Positions 1 to 6,785 of a stretch of DNA of 8,870 bases are shown piece after piece (the first letter of the stretch is position 1; every line of letters starts with the position of its first letter). The DNA is taken from contig SKHA01000125.1 of NCBI GenBank assembly GCA_007117185.1, positions 1 through 8,870 on the forward strand, in the 5' to 3' direction. Under the pieces are notes generated by a model, which worked only from the letters and a program-made list of their open reading frames with translations, had not been told where the DNA came from and made no database searches. A program made the position numbers and the translations under genes. This DNA comes from Spirochaeta sp. (lineage in GTDB: Bacteria; Spirochaetota; Spirochaetia; DSM-27196; Alkalispirochaetaceae).

Positions 1-201
1 GGCGGTATCCGCGGAGAAGAGATCCTGCTCTCCGTATTTGACAGGGTCTCGGTTGATCAGCGTTTGGCCGTCCTGGGTACCCTGCAGAGCCGCGGTATAT
101 CCATGCCACGACTTGTTCGTTACGCTCTGGCTGATCCTTCCGCGGCGGTACGGACCGCCGCGCAGGCCAACTTTTCCTCGGAGGTTTCCCCGCATGAGTG
201 A
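1..201 (+). CDS. C-terminal fragment of a helical-repeat (HEAT-like) protein, 5' end outside window
   Basis: Frame 1 is open from the first base to TGA at 199-201 and encodes 66 residues; the start lies upstream of the window. The piece is rich in short amphipathic helices. Near its end it reads LADPSAAVRTAAQANF, the pattern of the second helix of a HEAT repeat (a D-P turn followed by A-V-R-x-A-A). HEAT arrays usually act as protein-binding scaffolds. The stop overlaps the start of the CheA-like gene by 8 nt (ATGAGTGA, 194-201), so the two genes are almost certainly co-transcribed and probably translationally coupled. That it is coding is well supported by the overlap and by the fit to its neighbour. 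The HEAT assignment rests on one short motif, and the function of the whole protein cannot be judged from this fragment. Confidence 0.6.
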   Translation, partial: GGIRGEEILLSVFDRVSVDQRLAVLGTLQSRGISMPRLVRYALADPSAAVRTAAQANFSSEVSPHE

Positions 202-1807
202 TTCCAGGACCGACCCCGCCCGCCTTGGTGTTGCCGTTGAGATGCTTCAGCAGCTGGTGTTGGACGAAGAATCCTCCGTAGCAATTCCAGAGCTGGTGGA
301 ACTGCTTGAGGAGCTCGGCGGAGGCGATCTGGATGCTCCGCGACAACGGATTCTGGCGGTCCTTGCCACAGCGAACCCTGACTACACGGAGATTCTGCCG
401 GATATTTTTGCGCTGCAGGAAGCAACCCAGGACGTGACGGTGGACATGCCGCCGGACGGGCAATCGGTGGAGTGGGAACTGAATCGGGAGCTGGCCATTC
501 TGGATTCTCTGGACGAGCACAGCCGCTACGTCCTGGCCGACGCGGTGGGTCGCGGTGGAACGGCCTCGCTGGTGGCGGTTCTGTCTGCGGCTGATGAACC
601 CCGGGTTGGGCAGATCGTCGCCACCGTGGAAGGGGCGTACCCCGTGGTGACGACGATGGTAGCGGCGGATGAATCCCGGGTGTTCTTTCTCCTGGTTCGG
701 GAGAACCCGGTGGACCCAGCGACACTGGCAGGGGAGCTGGGCATCTCCGATGGCGTTGAGGTCACCCCCCTGGAGCGAAGCGTTCTGGACCGGGTGCTCA
801 ATCGATCCCGGCCGGCACCGGCGGAAGAGAGGGATCTGTCTCTCTCGCTGCCGGTTCACCTGCTGGAACGAACCAGGTTCCTTCTCAGCCAGTTACCCTC
901 AGGGGTACAGTCCCGGGAGTTTAACGCCACCCTCCAGGATCTTGTCAGCGTGGACCTTTCTCAACTGATCGACGATTTGCGGGAAGAGGTGGAGACCCTC
1001 GCGGCGAGCCAGGGTAAGAAAGTTCTGGTGTCCTTTGGTGCCGGAGAACGCAGAGTCCGTCGGGAGTACGCGGAAGCGGTCCGGGACGTCTTGCGGGAGT
1101 TGCTCACAAACGCGGTAGTGCATGGTGTGGACGTACCGGCAGAGCGTCAGGCAGTCGGTCGGGACAGCCGCGGCACCGTTCGGATTTATTCCAGTCTTGA
1201 GAACGATCAGTTCACCCTGCGGGTGGTTGACGACGGGCGCGGCCTTGACGAACAGGAAGCGAAGCGTCTCATCGGCAAGGGGGACGGCTCCAGCGGGCTG
1301 AGCCGGGTGCGACGGATCATCTCGGGGGAGCACGGTGGAACGGTGACCCTCAAAAGCAGCTCCCGCGGCGCCACAGTATCGGTGATCCTGCCATGGACCC
1401 ATCGATCCTGGCGAGGGCAGCTGTTCAAGCGGGGCATTCATTCGGTGGTGGTTCCGGCGGTGATGGTCGAAGCGATCCTGGAAGACGCGACGGAGCTGAT
1501 GGTCAACGATGTCACCGGGGGACGATTCATCCGGTTTCGGGGATCCCTGCACGTGGTGATGGAACCGTTGCCGGAAGGGCAGCCGGGAACGGATACGTCC
1601 GTCGTTCCGGCAGTGGCGGTGATGCTTCGCGTCCGTGAAGCAGTAGTGGCACTGGCGGCGGATGACCTTCCGCGATCGGTTCAGGTGGTTCCCCGCAGCG
1701 ACGGCTCCGTGGACATTCCGGAAGCGGAACTGGAACATGTCATCGTGGCAACGAGCTGGATGGATCTGCCGGAGCCGGGAAACGTGGAGCAGGTTATCCG
1801 GAAATAA
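194..1807 (+). CDS. CheA-like histidine-kinase-type ATPase protein lacking an HPt domain
   Basis: The product has 537 residues. The ATG at 194 is chosen because GGAGG (180-184) sits 9 nt upstream; the same frame is open to 38 but has no good start there. Residues 1-80 are helical with no HPt-type phosphorylatable histidine motif. Residues 100-195 resemble the alpha/beta module found before the kinase core in many CheA-like proteins. Residues 215-275 look like a P3-type helical dimerisation segment. Residues 290-400 form a P4-like HATPase_c domain: N-box with E302, N306 and H310 (RELLTNAVVHGVD), G1 box VVDDGRGLD at 344-352, and a G2-like GSSGLSRVRRI at 365-375. Residues 401-537 could be a divergent CheW-like P5 domain. 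The acidic residue usual in the N-box NAIDHG motif is V309 here. It could bind ATP and form receptor or CheW-type complexes, but autophosphorylation in the usual CheA way is not possible without an HPt partner elsewhere. Class assignment is good; the role is unknown. Confidence 0.75.
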   Translation: MSDSRTDPARLGVAVEMLQQLVLDEESSVAIPELVELLEELGGGDLDAPRQRILAVLATANPDYTEILPDIFALQEATQDVTVDMPPDGQSVEWELNRELAILDSLDEHSRYVLADAVGRGGTASLVAVLSAADEPRVGQIVATVEGAYPVVTTMVAADESRVFFLLVRENPVDPATLAGELGISDGVEVTPLERSVLDRVLNRSRPAPAEERDLSLSLPVHLLERTRFLLSQLPSGVQSREFNATLQDLVSVDLSQLIDDLREEVETLAASQGKKVLVSFGAGERRVRREYAEAVRDVLRELLTNAVVHGVDVPAERQAVGRDSRGTVRIYSSLENDQFTLRVVDDGRGLDEQEAKRLIGKGDGSSGLSRVRRIISGEHGGTVTLKSSSRGATVSVILPWTHRSWRGQLFKRGIHSVVVPAVMVEAILEDATELMVNDVTGGRFIRFRGSLHVVMEPLPEGQPGTDTSVVPAVAVMLRVREAVVALAADDLPRSVQVVPRSDGSVDIPEAELEHVIVATSWMDLPEPGNVEQVIRK

Positions 1808-1810
1808 AAA

Positions 1811-1850
1811 GGGGGCGATGCGCCTGGACGTCAAACTGCGCACCACCCCC
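1811..1850 (+). terminator. Candidate terminator hairpin after the CheA-like gene
   Basis: Four bases after the stop codon, GGGGG (1811-1815) can pair with CCCCC (1846-1850), and TGCGC (1819-1823) with GCGCA (1838-1842). A symmetrical 3x3 internal loop separates the two stems, and the apical loop is 14 nt. An A-run precedes the stem. The T-run that should follow is poor (ATTT at 1857-1860, then CTCTTTAT at 1866-1873). Position and stem fit a terminator separating this gene from the arg operon, but the weak T-tract makes it uncertain. Confidence 0.4.
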
Positions 1851-1913
1851 TGAACCATTTGCTACTCTTTATAGTATCGACGGAACCGGTATTGACTTGA
1901 TAGAAACACCGCT

Positions 1914-1945
1914 TTGACGTACTTTATTCCGCCAACAGGTATATT
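1914..1945 (+). promoter_or_regulatory. Tentative sigma-70-like promoter of the arg operon
   Basis: TTGACG (1914-1919) resembles a -35 element and TATATT (1940-1945) a -10 element. The spacer is 20 nt, longer than the usual 16-18, so the pairing is weak. A second -35-like TTGACT at 1892-1897 has no -10-like partner at normal spacing. The -10 candidate lies inside the downstream ARG-box-like site, which would suit repression by ArgR blocking RNA polymerase. Confidence 0.3.
1917..1930 (+). promoter_or_regulatory. Candidate ARG box 1 (upstream, degenerate)
   Basis: The right half-site TTTATTC (1923-1929) matches the right half of the ArgR operator consensus TGAATwwwwATTCA; the left half is poor. 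It is supported mainly by being exactly 21 bp upstream of the same seven bases in box 2. That is the centre-to-centre distance of two 18-bp ARG boxes separated by 3 bp, the spacing bound by one ArgR hexamer in enteric bacteria. Confidence 0.45.
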
Positions 1946-1951
1946 TATTCA
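1938..1951 (+). promoter_or_regulatory. Candidate ARG box 2 (ArgR operator)
   Basis: GGTATATTTATTCA matches the ArgR operator core TGAATwwwwATTCA at 12 of 14 positions, with a perfect right half. It lies 14 nt upstream of the argR GTG, touching the Shine-Dalgarno region, where bound ArgR would block transcription of argR and the genes behind it. Regulation is inferred from the match and from the adjacent argR gene. Confidence 0.6.
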
Positions 1952-1965
1952 CAGAGAGGTTTGGT

Positions 1966-2436
1966 GTGCGGGAACGACAGCGGCGACTGAAAGCGATCAA
2001 ACAGGTCATTCGAACTCATGCCGTTGACAGTCAAGAGCAGATCCTTCAGTTCCTCGCCGATGATGGATTCCGGATCACCCAGGCCACCCTGTCCCGGGAC
2101 CTTAAACTTCTCGGTGTTGTGAAACTTTTTGATCAGAGTGGGGGGTATCTGTACACCATGCCGACGGAAGAGATGCGCCGGGAACGACAGCAAAGCTACG
2201 TTGAGGACTTCGAGCGGGGCTACGTGTCCATCGCGTTCTCCGGATCTCTGGTGGTGGTCCGTACCCTGAATGGCCACGCCGACAGTGTGGCCATCGCGCT
2301 GGACAATCTGAGTATCGATGCGGTGCTGGGCACCGTAGCCGGCGACGATACGGTATTCGTTGCCTTGCGGGAGGATGTCAGCCAGGAGACATTTCTGGAG
2401 CTTCTTCGGGAGCGTGTTCCGGAGCTGGAGGAGTAG
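1966..2436 (+). CDS. argR: Arginine repressor ArgR
   Basis: The product is a DNA-binding regulator of 156 residues, the normal family length. It is expected to bind arginine as a hexamer and repress arginine biosynthesis. The start is GTG at 1966, 6 nt after GAGAGG (1954-1959). Residues 1-65 form the winged helix-turn-helix domain, with the diagnostic TQATLSRDL at 38-46 including the conserved S43-R44 pair. Residues 77-156 form the oligomerisation and arginine-binding domain, with GTVAGDDT at 122-129; the two aspartates 127-128 correspond to the arginine contacts in the family. It is the first gene of the operon and is followed after 5 nt by argC. Two ARG-box-like sites lie directly upstream, so autoregulation together with the enzymes is likely. 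Some family members (AhrC) also activate catabolic genes; nothing in the window tests that. The identification is firm. Confidence 0.96.
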   Translation: MRERQRRLKAIKQVIRTHAVDSQEQILQFLADDGFRITQATLSRDLKLLGVVKLFDQSGGYLYTMPTEEMRRERQQSYVEDFERGYVSIAFSGSLVVVRTLNGHADSVAIALDNLSIDAVLGTVAGDDTVFVALREDVSQETFLELLRERVPELEE

Positions 2437-2441
2437 CAGCA

Positions 2442-3467
2442 ATGAAAGCTACTGTTCTGGGAAGTAACGGGTATACCGGAATGCTGCTGTTGCGGATCCT
2501 CGCGTCGCACCCTGCGGTCACCTCGGTGGTTCCTGCCAGTCGCAGTATGGCAGGGATGAGTATTGCCGAAGCGGATCCGGGGCTGTCACAGGCCGCTCTC
2601 AACGGGGGTGTCCTGGCAGCACAGGTGGTCAGCCCCGAGGAGGCCCTGGGTGACCCCGGTGATGTAGTCTTCTCTGCGCTGCCGCACAACGCGTCTGCGG
2701 ATGTCTGCGCCCCCGTTCTGGGGGTGGTACCGGTGATCGATCTTTCGGCGGACTTCCGGTTCGCCGACGCCGGACGGTTTCGCGCCGCTTACGGTATCGA
2801 TCCCCCGCAGGATTCGTTCCAACCAGGCAGTGTCTATGGTCTGTGCGAGTGGAATCGCCGGGAAATCGGTGACGCCATGGTGATCGCCAACCCGGGGTGT
2901 TATCCCACCGCGACGCTGTTGCCCCTGCTGCCGGTCCTGGAGGGCCTCGGCGCCACCGCTCAAACAGCGGCGCCGGTGGTGATCAACGCGATGAGTGGCA
3001 TCACCGGAGCGGGGAAGAAAGAGCTGGTGAACCTCCTCTTTGCTGAACGCACCGAGAACGGAGGGGCCTACAATCCCGGCCGGCTGCACCGTCACGCTGC
3101 GGAGATCGCCGAGAAGCTCGGTCGCGAGGATATCATCTTCAATCCGCACCTGGTTCCTATCAAACAGGGGATGGCTGTGACCACCACGGTGGTTGTTCCC
3201 GATGGGGAAGCGGCGATTCAGCGGCTGGTTGATCGTTACCGGCATGAGCCGTTTGTGACCCTCCTGGGGGAGCGTCCCCCGGAGATGCGCCACGTTCGGG
3301 GGACCAACGCCATTCGCATCGGGTGGCACCGGGAGAAGAACACCCTGGTGCTCATGTCAGTGATCGACAATCTGTGGAAGGGTGCCGCCGGACAGGCGGT
3401 ACAGAACATGAATATCCGTTTTGGCCTGGAAGAGACGGCTGGTCTCCTGCGGGAAGCAGAGCTGTAG
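2442..3467 (+). CDS. argC: N-acetyl-gamma-glutamyl-phosphate reductase ArgC
   Basis: This cytosolic enzyme uses NADPH to reduce N-acetylglutamyl phosphate to the semialdehyde, the third step of ornithine synthesis. It has 341 residues, typical for the family. The ATG at 2442 follows GGAGGAG (2427-2433) by 8 nt; the site overlaps the end of argR. The nucleotide-binding turn is GSNGYTG at 7-13. The catalytic cysteine is C153 in NPGCYPT (150-156). The active-site histidine region is HRHAAEI at 216-222, and HLVPIKQGM lies at 236-244. All key residues are present. The adjacent argB makes its substrate. The related lysine-pathway enzyme LysY shares the fold, but argG in the same operon and the lack of LysW/LysX here favour the arginine role. 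Confidence 0.96.
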   Translation: MKATVLGSNGYTGMLLLRILASHPAVTSVVPASRSMAGMSIAEADPGLSQAALNGGVLAAQVVSPEEALGDPGDVVFSALPHNASADVCAPVLGVVPVIDLSADFRFADAGRFRAAYGIDPPQDSFQPGSVYGLCEWNRREIGDAMVIANPGCYPTATLLPLLPVLEGLGATAQTAAPVVINAMSGITGAGKKELVNLLFAERTENGGAYNPGRLHRHAAEIAEKLGREDIIFNPHLVPIKQGMAVTTTVVVPDGEAAIQRLVDRYRHEPFVTLLGERPPEMRHVRGTNAIRIGWHREKNTLVLMSVIDNLWKGAAGQAVQNMNIRFGLEETAGLLREAEL

Positions 3468-3493
3468 TCCAGTCTCCAATCGAGAATATAGCG

Positions 3494-4291
3494 ATGATAC
3501 AGATTATCAAAACAGGCGGCACTGTCGCTGGAGACGTCAAACTCATGGAGCTTCTCATTCGGGAGATTGCTGATTCGGGTGTGCCCGCGGTGCTGGTCCA
3601 CGGCGGGGGCAAAGCGGTTACCGAGATCTCTCGCCGTCTGGGGATAACTTCGGTGTTCCGGGAGGGCGTGCGTCTCACCGCACCGGAAGAGATGGCTGTT
3701 GTGGATATGGTCCTGGCCGGACTCACCAATACCGAGCTGGTTCGCGCGGCATATCGCGCAGGGGTTCCGGCAGTGGGGCTCACCGGCGCCGACAGCGGCC
3801 TCTTCACTGGAGCTCTCATGTTTCCCGGCGAGGGTGGACGAACTGCCCGGGTGAGTTCCATCAATCTGGCGCCCATCGCCGCGTTGCACGCCCGGGGGTT
3901 CCTGCCCATCGTGGCCACCGTGGGGGTGGGAGAGGATGGAGAGGCGGTCAATATCAACGCCGATGAAGCCGCCCAGGCGTTGGCCCAGGCGGTAGCCAGG
4001 GAGCAGCAGGTGGAGCTCTCATTTATTGCCGATACCCCCGGTGTCCTGGACGACCAGGGACAGGTGATCGGGAGTATCCCGGTGAGGGAGGTGGAAGCTC
4101 TGATCCGTTCCGGGGTTGTCCGGGACGGAATGGCAGCAAAGATTCGTTCCTGTGCCAGCGCGGTGACCGCCGGAGTGGGCAGGATCGTGATCGGAACGTA
4201 TCGTGAGACAGGGGACGTGGGCCGGCTTCGAGAGGGCACTGCGGGAACCGTCGTCTTTCCAGGAGGGGATAATGACCAGGGCACACACTGA
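3494..4291 (+). CDS. argB: N-acetylglutamate kinase ArgB
   Basis: The enzyme phosphorylates N-acetylglutamate with ATP, the committed step of the pathway. ATG 3494 gives 265 residues starting directly at the KTGG nucleotide motif (K6-G9), as in the short E. coli type. The frame is open back to 3323, but that part overlaps argC and encodes nothing family-like. The Shine-Dalgarno is weak (GAGA, 3482-3485), the poorest in the operon. Visible motifs are HGGGK at 36-40, R60 in the substrate loop, the N153-D157 segment VNINAD, and K216 in DGMAAKI near the phosphoryl-transfer site. The N-terminal helix typical of arginine-inhibited kinases is absent, so feedback inhibition by arginine is probably weak or missing and control may rest on ArgR. 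Its end overlaps argD by 20 nt. LysZ is a related alternative, disfavoured by context. Confidence 0.94.
   Translation: MIQIIKTGGTVAGDVKLMELLIREIADSGVPAVLVHGGGKAVTEISRRLGITSVFREGVRLTAPEEMAVVDMVLAGLTNTELVRAAYRAGVPAVGLTGADSGLFTGALMFPGEGGRTARVSSINLAPIAALHARGFLPIVATVGVGEDGEAVNINADEAAQALAQAVAREQQVELSFIADTPGVLDDQGQVIGSIPVREVEALIRSGVVRDGMAAKIRSCASAVTAGVGRIVIGTYRETGDVGRLREGTAGTVVFPGGDNDQGTH
4261..4266 (+). promoter_or_regulatory. Ribosome binding site that fixes the argD start inside argB
   Basis: AGGAGG lies 5 nt before ATG 4272 and within the last codons of argB. The strong site decides in favour of 4272 over the longer open frame starting at 4203, and means argD begins 20 nt before argB ends. Confidence 0.8.
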
Positions 4292-5507
4292 AGACACGCC
4301 GTTTGCACGGAACTACGCACGCCGGATGCTGACGTTCTCTCACGGAAAGGGGGTCTGGCTGACCGATACCGCGGGAACCCGCTATCTGGACCTCGGTTCC
4401 GGAATTGCCGTCAACGCCCTCGGGTACGGCGACGCCGGTTTTTCCCGCGTTCTTGCCCGGCAAAGCAGAAAAGTTGTCCATGTCTCCAACCTGTATACCA
4501 CCGAGCCATCCCTGAGGCTGGGAGAGAGGCTCCTGGCGCTGTCTGCACCGGTGCTGCGGGAACCTCCCGCCGCGGTCCATCTGGGCAACAGCGGAGCCGA
4601 AGCGAACGAGGCGGCGATCAAGTATGCCCGCCTGTGGAGCTACCTCACCCGGGGAGAGGGGCACCACCGGATCATCTCCTTCACCGACGCGTTCCACGGC
4701 CGGACGATGGGAGCGCTTTCGGCTACTCCCAAAGAGGCGTACCGGAAGAAGTTTGAGCCCCTTGTCCCCGGCTTCGTGTCGGTTCCCTTCAACGACTGTG
4801 CGGCCCTGGAAAAAGCTCTGGACGAGAGCGTCACTGCGGTGATGGTGGAAGTGGTGCAGGGCGAGGGAGGGCTGCGGGAGATCTCCCCGGAGATGGTGGA
4901 GACGCTGAACCGCCTTGGTCCCGAACGGGGGGTGCTGGTCATCGCCGACGAGATCCAGACGGGGTTGGGACGGCTCGGGTCACTTCTCGGTTGCCAGGCG
5001 GTGGGGTTGCAACCGGACATCATCACCCTCTCAAAGCCCCTTGCCGGAGGACTTCCCCTCTCGGCGACAATCATCCCCGGTCGCATCAACGATCTGGTGC
5101 AGGTTGGCGACCACGGGACCACCTTCGGCGGCGGCCCGGTGACCAGCGCGGCGGCGCTGTACGTCCTGGATCGGCTTGAATCGCCCCGTTTTCTGGCTGA
5201 TCTGGCCGTCCGGGAGGAACAGCTGAACGCGGGTCTGCGGGAGCTGCAACAGCAGTTTCGCTGGATCGTGGAGCTCCGGGGCAGAGGCCTTCTTCGGGGT
5301 CTGCGTCTTGATCTGGGACCTGATCAGGAGAAGCTCTTCCCGCAGGTCCTGGAGGTGGCTCAGGAACTGGGGTTGTTGCTGTTGCGTTCCGGAAGCGACG
5401 TGATCCGGGTCGCGCCACCCCTGGTTATCTCCGGCAAGGAGATGGTTGAAGCGCTTAAACGTTTACGCTCAGTGTGTGAGACAATAGAAAGCAGGAGAAC
5501 AGTATGA
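4272..5507 (+). CDS. argD: Acetylornithine aminotransferase ArgD
   Basis: This PLP-dependent class III aminotransferase moves the amino group of glutamate to N-acetylglutamate semialdehyde, giving N-acetylornithine. It has 411 residues, slightly above the usual 390-405. The start is set by AGGAGG at 4261-4266. Landmarks are GNSGAEANE at 105-113 (phosphate binding), F141-H142-G143-R144 (cofactor stacking region), E193 in VEVVQGEGG, D226 in ADEIQTG (pyridine nitrogen), and the Schiff-base lysine K255 in TLSKPLAGG. Nothing essential is missing. The gene overlaps argB by 20 nt and argG by 4 nt (ATGA at 5504-5507). Many ArgD proteins also serve as succinyldiaminopimelate aminotransferase in lysine synthesis. 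Related ornithine or GABA aminotransferases are unlikely in this operon. Confidence 0.95.
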   Translation: MTRAHTEDTPFARNYARRMLTFSHGKGVWLTDTAGTRYLDLGSGIAVNALGYGDAGFSRVLARQSRKVVHVSNLYTTEPSLRLGERLLALSAPVLREPPAAVHLGNSGAEANEAAIKYARLWSYLTRGEGHHRIISFTDAFHGRTMGALSATPKEAYRKKFEPLVPGFVSVPFNDCAALEKALDESVTAVMVEVVQGEGGLREISPEMVETLNRLGPERGVLVIADEIQTGLGRLGSLLGCQAVGLQPDIITLSKPLAGGLPLSATIIPGRINDLVQVGDHGTTFGGGPVTSAAALYVLDRLESPRFLADLAVREEQLNAGLRELQQQFRWIVELRGRGLLRGLRLDLGPDQEKLFPQVLEVAQELGLLLLRSGSDVIRVAPPLVISGKEMVEALKRLRSVCETIESRRTV

Positions 5508-6784
5508 ACAGCACAGAAAGCAATGAGATCAAGAAGATCGTCCTGGCCTATTCGGGCGGACTGGATACCTCCATCATCATCCCCTGGTTGAAGGAACGTT
5601 ACGTCGGAGCGGAGGTGATTGGAATCTGTACCAACGTGGGCCAGGACGAGGACTGGGACGGGATGGAGGCCAAAGCGCTGGCTTCCGGGGCGTCCAAGCT
5701 TATCATCCGGGACGTTCGTGAAGAGTTCGTTCGGGATTACCTCTTCCCTATGCTCCGGGCCGGGGCAATCTACGAAGGTAAGTACCTGCTGGGCACCTCC
5801 ATTGCCCGGCCGCTGCAGGCCAAACACCAGGTAGAGGTTGCCCTGGCGGAGGGAGCGGATGCTCTGGCCCACGGGTGTACCGGGAAAGGTAACGACCAGG
5901 TCCGCTTCGAGCTGACCTACAAGGCGCTGGCTCCGCATATGGAGGTAATCGCGCCGTGGCGGGTATGGGACATCCGCAGTCGCGAGCAGGCGATCGCTTA
6001 CGCCCGGGAGCGGGGAATTCCCATCGGAAACGTCTCAGAGAAGAACATCTACTCCCGGGACTGGAACATCTGGCATATGAGCCATGAAGGTGGCGATCTG
6101 GAGAACCCCTGGAATCGTCCCTCCGAAGAGATGTTTCAGCTGTCCCGCTCGCCCAAAGAAGCCCCAGATGCGGAAACAGAGCTGGTCATCGACTTTGAAA
6201 AGGGAATTCCTGTGGGGATAGACGGGAAGCGGATGGAACCGCTGGCGTTGCTGGATCACCTGAACCGGGTAGGTGGTGAGAACGGCGTCGGCCGTGCTGA
6301 TCTGGTAGAGACGCGGCTGGTTGGAATGAAGAGTCGCGGCGTATACGAGACCCCCGGGGGCACAATTCTCTTCAGGGCGCTGCGGGAACTGGAGATGATC
6401 ACCCTGGACTTCGATACCCTGGATATCAAGAATCAACTGGCCTTGCGATACGCCAGCCTGGTCTACGCCGGTAAATGGTTCACCCACTTCCGGGAGTCTC
6501 TTGATGCGTACATGGTGACGGCAGCCAAGTACGCCACCGGGTCCGTCCGGGTGGTGCTGTACAAGGGCAACGTAATCATTGCCGGACGGCAGTCCAAGTA
6601 CTCCCTCTACATCGAGGATCTGGCCAGCTTTGGCGAGAGTCAGTACGACCACGGTGACGCCACCGGCTTCATCAACCTCTACGGCCTGGCCACCGGCGTC
6701 CAGGCGATTGTCCATAAGCATCAGGATGTGGATGAAGGGCCGGCCCACCAGATGCGCGAGATGGCGGGGTTCTCGGAAAAATAG
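5504..6784 (+). CDS. argG: Argininosuccinate synthase ArgG
   Basis: The enzyme joins citrulline and aspartate, using ATP (to AMP and pyrophosphate), to form argininosuccinate, the penultimate step to arginine. It has 426 residues, slightly longer than the common ~400 of the family. The ATP-pyrophosphatase loop AYSGGLDTS is at 15-23, and the signature HGCTGKGNDQVRFE is at 123-136. The tail beyond about residue 400 looks ordinary for the protein and carries no extra domain. The start overlaps the argD stop as ATGA (5504-5507), and AGGAGA (5493-5498) gives it its own strong ribosome site. It is the last gene of the operon: argH does not follow, and a gene on the other strand ends 1 bp after the argG stop. 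Linking argG directly to argCBD is less usual than an argGH pair. The identification is firm. Confidence 0.97.
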   Translation: MNSTESNEIKKIVLAYSGGLDTSIIIPWLKERYVGAEVIGICTNVGQDEDWDGMEAKALASGASKLIIRDVREEFVRDYLFPMLRAGAIYEGKYLLGTSIARPLQAKHQVEVALAEGADALAHGCTGKGNDQVRFELTYKALAPHMEVIAPWRVWDIRSREQAIAYARERGIPIGNVSEKNIYSRDWNIWHMSHEGGDLENPWNRPSEEMFQLSRSPKEAPDAETELVIDFEKGIPVGIDGKRMEPLALLDHLNRVGGENGVGRADLVETRLVGMKSRGVYETPGGTILFRALRELEMITLDFDTLDIKNQLALRYASLVYAGKWFTHFRESLDAYMVTAAKYATGSVRVVLYKGNVIIAGRQSKYSLYIEDLASFGESQYDHGDATGFINLYGLATGVQAIVHKHQDVDEGPAHQMREMAGFSEK

Positions 6785-6785
6785 G

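Noticed and set aside
38..193. Upstream extension of the CheA-like gene
   Set aside because: This stretch codes in frame 1 for the end of the preceding gene; ATG 194 has a good GGAGG and makes a normal short overlap.
899..1858. Long open frame on the minus strand opposite the CheA-like gene (319 codons)
   Set aside because: It is antisense to a well-supported gene, has a basic, histidine-rich composition typical of reverse-complement reading of GC-rich genes, and shows no family motif.
1892..1897. TTGACT as the -35 element of the arg promoter
   Set aside because: No -10-like hexamer lies 16-19 nt downstream; the copy at 1914 pairs somewhat better, although with a long spacer.
3323..3493. 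Upstream extension of argB
   Set aside because: It overlaps argC by 145 nt and adds sequence with no kinase similarity; the family begins at the KTGG motif reached from ATG 3494.
4203..4271. Upstream extension of argD
   Set aside because: A strong AGGAGG sits 5 nt before ATG 4272; the added 23 residues are out-of-frame argB sequence.
3494..4291. Lysine-pathway kinase LysZ instead of ArgB, with argC and argD as LysY and LysJ
   Set aside because: No LysW or LysX is present, and argR and argG are part of the same operon, which points to arginine.
2586..4320. Long minus-strand open frames opposite argC and argB (247 and 322 codons)
   Set aside because: They are mirror frames of firmly identified enzymes, with low-complexity Ser/Pro/Arg-rich or His-rich translations and no own ribosome site or motif.
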